64,000 nucleotides of DNA from CAVTWH01 sp963850915. GTDB lineage: Bacteria > Actinomycetota > Actinomycetes > Mycobacteriales > Micromonosporaceae. The notes beneath the pieces are model-generated. The model saw nothing but the letters and a program-made list of their open reading frames with translations, made no database searches and was not told the origin of the DNA. Shown here one piece after another: positions 63,057-64,000 of the stretch. The first letter of the stretch is position 1. Every line of letters starts with the position of its first letter. Location: contig CAWKND010000014.1 in NCBI GenBank assembly GCA_963850915.1, positions 186,001 through 250,000 on the forward strand. The letters are read 5' to 3'. Made by a program: the position numbers and the translations under genes.

Positions 63057-64000
63057 CCCCCAGGGCTTTCTCCGGTACGAGCGCAAGCTGCCCAGCCGCC
63101 GTCCGGTGCCGGTACGCATCCAGGACTGGCACGAGGTCTACCCGTCCGCCTCGGACACGCTGATCCGCGAGCAGGCCAGCCGCTGCATGGACTGCGGGAT
63201 CCCGTTCTGCCACCACGGCTGCCCGCTCGGCAACCGCATCCCCGACTGGAACGACCTGGTCCGGACCGGCCAGTGGGAGTTCGCCAGCGAGCAGCTGCAC
63301 GCGACGAACAACTTCCCCGAGTTCACCGGCCGGCTCTGCCCGGCCCCGTGCGAGGCGGCCTGCGTACTGTCCATCGGCGGCGGCGACGCGGTGACCATCA
63401 AGCAGGTCGAGGTGGAGATCGCCAACCGCTCGTACGAGCTGGGCCTGGTGACGCCGCAGCCGGCCCCGGAGCAGTCCGGCCGGAGTGTCGCCGTGGTCGG
63501 TTCGGGACCGGCCGGGCTGGCCGCCGCGCAGCAACTGGCGCGGGCCGGGCACGCGGTCACCGTGTACGAGCGCGACGAGCTGCCGGGCGGCCTGATGCGC
63601 TTCGGTATCCCGGACTTCAAGTTGGAGAAGCTGCACATCGACCAGCGGCTGGCGCAGCTGACCGCGGAGGGCGTGCAGTTCGTCAACAACTGCGCGGTCG
63701 GCGTCGATGTCACCCTCGCCGAGCTGCAGCAGCGGCACGACGCGGTACTGCTGGCCGCGGGGGCACTGGCCGGTCGGGACATGCCGGACACGCTGGGCCG
63801 CGAACTGCCGGGCGTACACCTGGCGATGGAGCACCTGGTGGCATCCAACCGGGTGGTGGCCGGGCTGGCCGACAGCGCCGCGATCGACGCCAAGGACAAG
63901 CACGTGATCATCATCGGCGGCGGCGACACCGCGGCCGACTGCCTCGGGGTGGCCCACCGGCAGGGCGCGGCGAGCGTGACCCAGCTGGACATCTACCCGC
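63049..64000 (+). CDS. gltD: glutamate synthase small subunit, 3' truncated by window edge
   Basis: The first 317 codons of a flavoprotein that supplies electrons from NADPH to GltB. Two 4Fe-4S Cys sets are visible: QASRCMDCGIPFCHHGCPLGN and RLCPAPCEAACVL. The FAD motif VAVVGSGPAGLAAAQQLARAG and the NADPH motif VIIIGGGDTAADCLG follow. The ATG at 63049 lies 8 nt inside gltB with AGGAGG upstream. The gene continues past the window. Confidence 0.95.
   Translation, partial: MPDPQGFLRYERKLPSRRPVPVRIQDWHEVYPSASDTLIREQASRCMDCGIPFCHHGCPLGNRIPDWNDLVRTGQWEFASEQLHATNNFPEFTGRLCPAPCEAACVLSIGGGDAVTIKQVEVEIANRSYELGLVTPQPAPEQSGRSVAVVGSGPAGLAAAQQLARAGHAVTVYERDELPGGLMRFGIPDFKLEKLHIDQRLAQLTAEGVQFVNNCAVGVDVTLAELQQRHDAVLLAAGALAGRDMPDTLGRELPGVHLAMEHLVASNRVVAGLADSAAIDAKDKHVIIIGGGDTAADCLGVAHRQGAASVTQLDIYP

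Overview
The window is chromosomal DNA of a very GC-rich actinomycete. Third codon positions are almost all G or C, GTG starts are common, and many genes begin 6-8 nt after a TAnnnT -10 box with no Shine-Dalgarno, as expected for leaderless mRNAs. The gene orders hisD-C-B-H-priA-F, hisI/TIGR02234/trpC-B-A/NUDIX/lgt/gltB-D, a dihydroxyacetone PTS and GAF-ANTAR proteins fit the Micromonosporaceae. The genus cannot be fixed from the sequence alone. No phage, IS element, CRISPR array, rRNA or ordinary tRNA is visible.

Layout. 0-8.6 kb: end of an RluA-type pseudouridine synthase, a ParA/MinD-like ATPase, a GtrA membrane protein, a frameshifted class III aminotransferase, dnaE and a DUF2567 protein. 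8.6-15.5 kb: a Lon-substrate-domain protein and the main his operon (hisD, hisC, hisB, a 54-aa membrane protein, hisH, a 108-aa membrane protein, priA, a RidA protein, hisF). 15.5-21.7 kb: a VOC/cold-shock pair, a small membrane protein, yczE divergent from a MocR regulator, and a GntR/MFS pair. 21.8-26 kb: a complete dihydroxyacetone phosphorelay (HPr and DhaM on one strand; DhaK, DhaL and EI on the other). 26-32 kb: acyl-CoA ligase, SigB/SigF-type sigma factor, two GAF-ANTAR proteins, fatty-acid desaturase. 32-37.3 kb: ABC exporter with a LolA-like protein, divergent from a two-component system across an array of five ~20-bp direct repeats. 37.3-38.5 kb: an uncharacterised protein gene followed by two RNAs that read as circularly permuted tRNAs. 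38.6-48.5 kb: Phd/RelE toxin-antitoxin, DinB-like proteins, an Xre-cupin/PLP-decarboxylase operon with a perfect 37-bp palindrome, an ABC-TetR operon, and MerR with an aldo/keto reductase. 48.6-64 kb: a 782-aa acidic repetitive protein, hisI, the trp region, NUDIX, lgt, an FAD monooxygenase and gltB-gltD (gltD runs off the end).

How they work together. The his and trp blocks share PriA, the actinobacterial HisA that also does the TrpF step; no trpF lies between trpC and trpB. The dha cluster carries every protein needed to move phosphate from PEP to dihydroxyacetone without a general PTS.

The most unusual object is at 37.35-37.68 kb on the minus strand. Two ~150-nt RNAs each carry, in order, a T-arm, the 3' acceptor strand with an encoded CCA, the 5' acceptor strand, U8-A9 and a D-arm, and their ends form long helices where the anticodon arm should be. 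This is the topology of bacterial YrlA-type Y RNAs (tRNA mimics), but the neighbour is an unknown protein instead of Ro60. Four genes contain apparent single-base insertions, which may be assembly errors.
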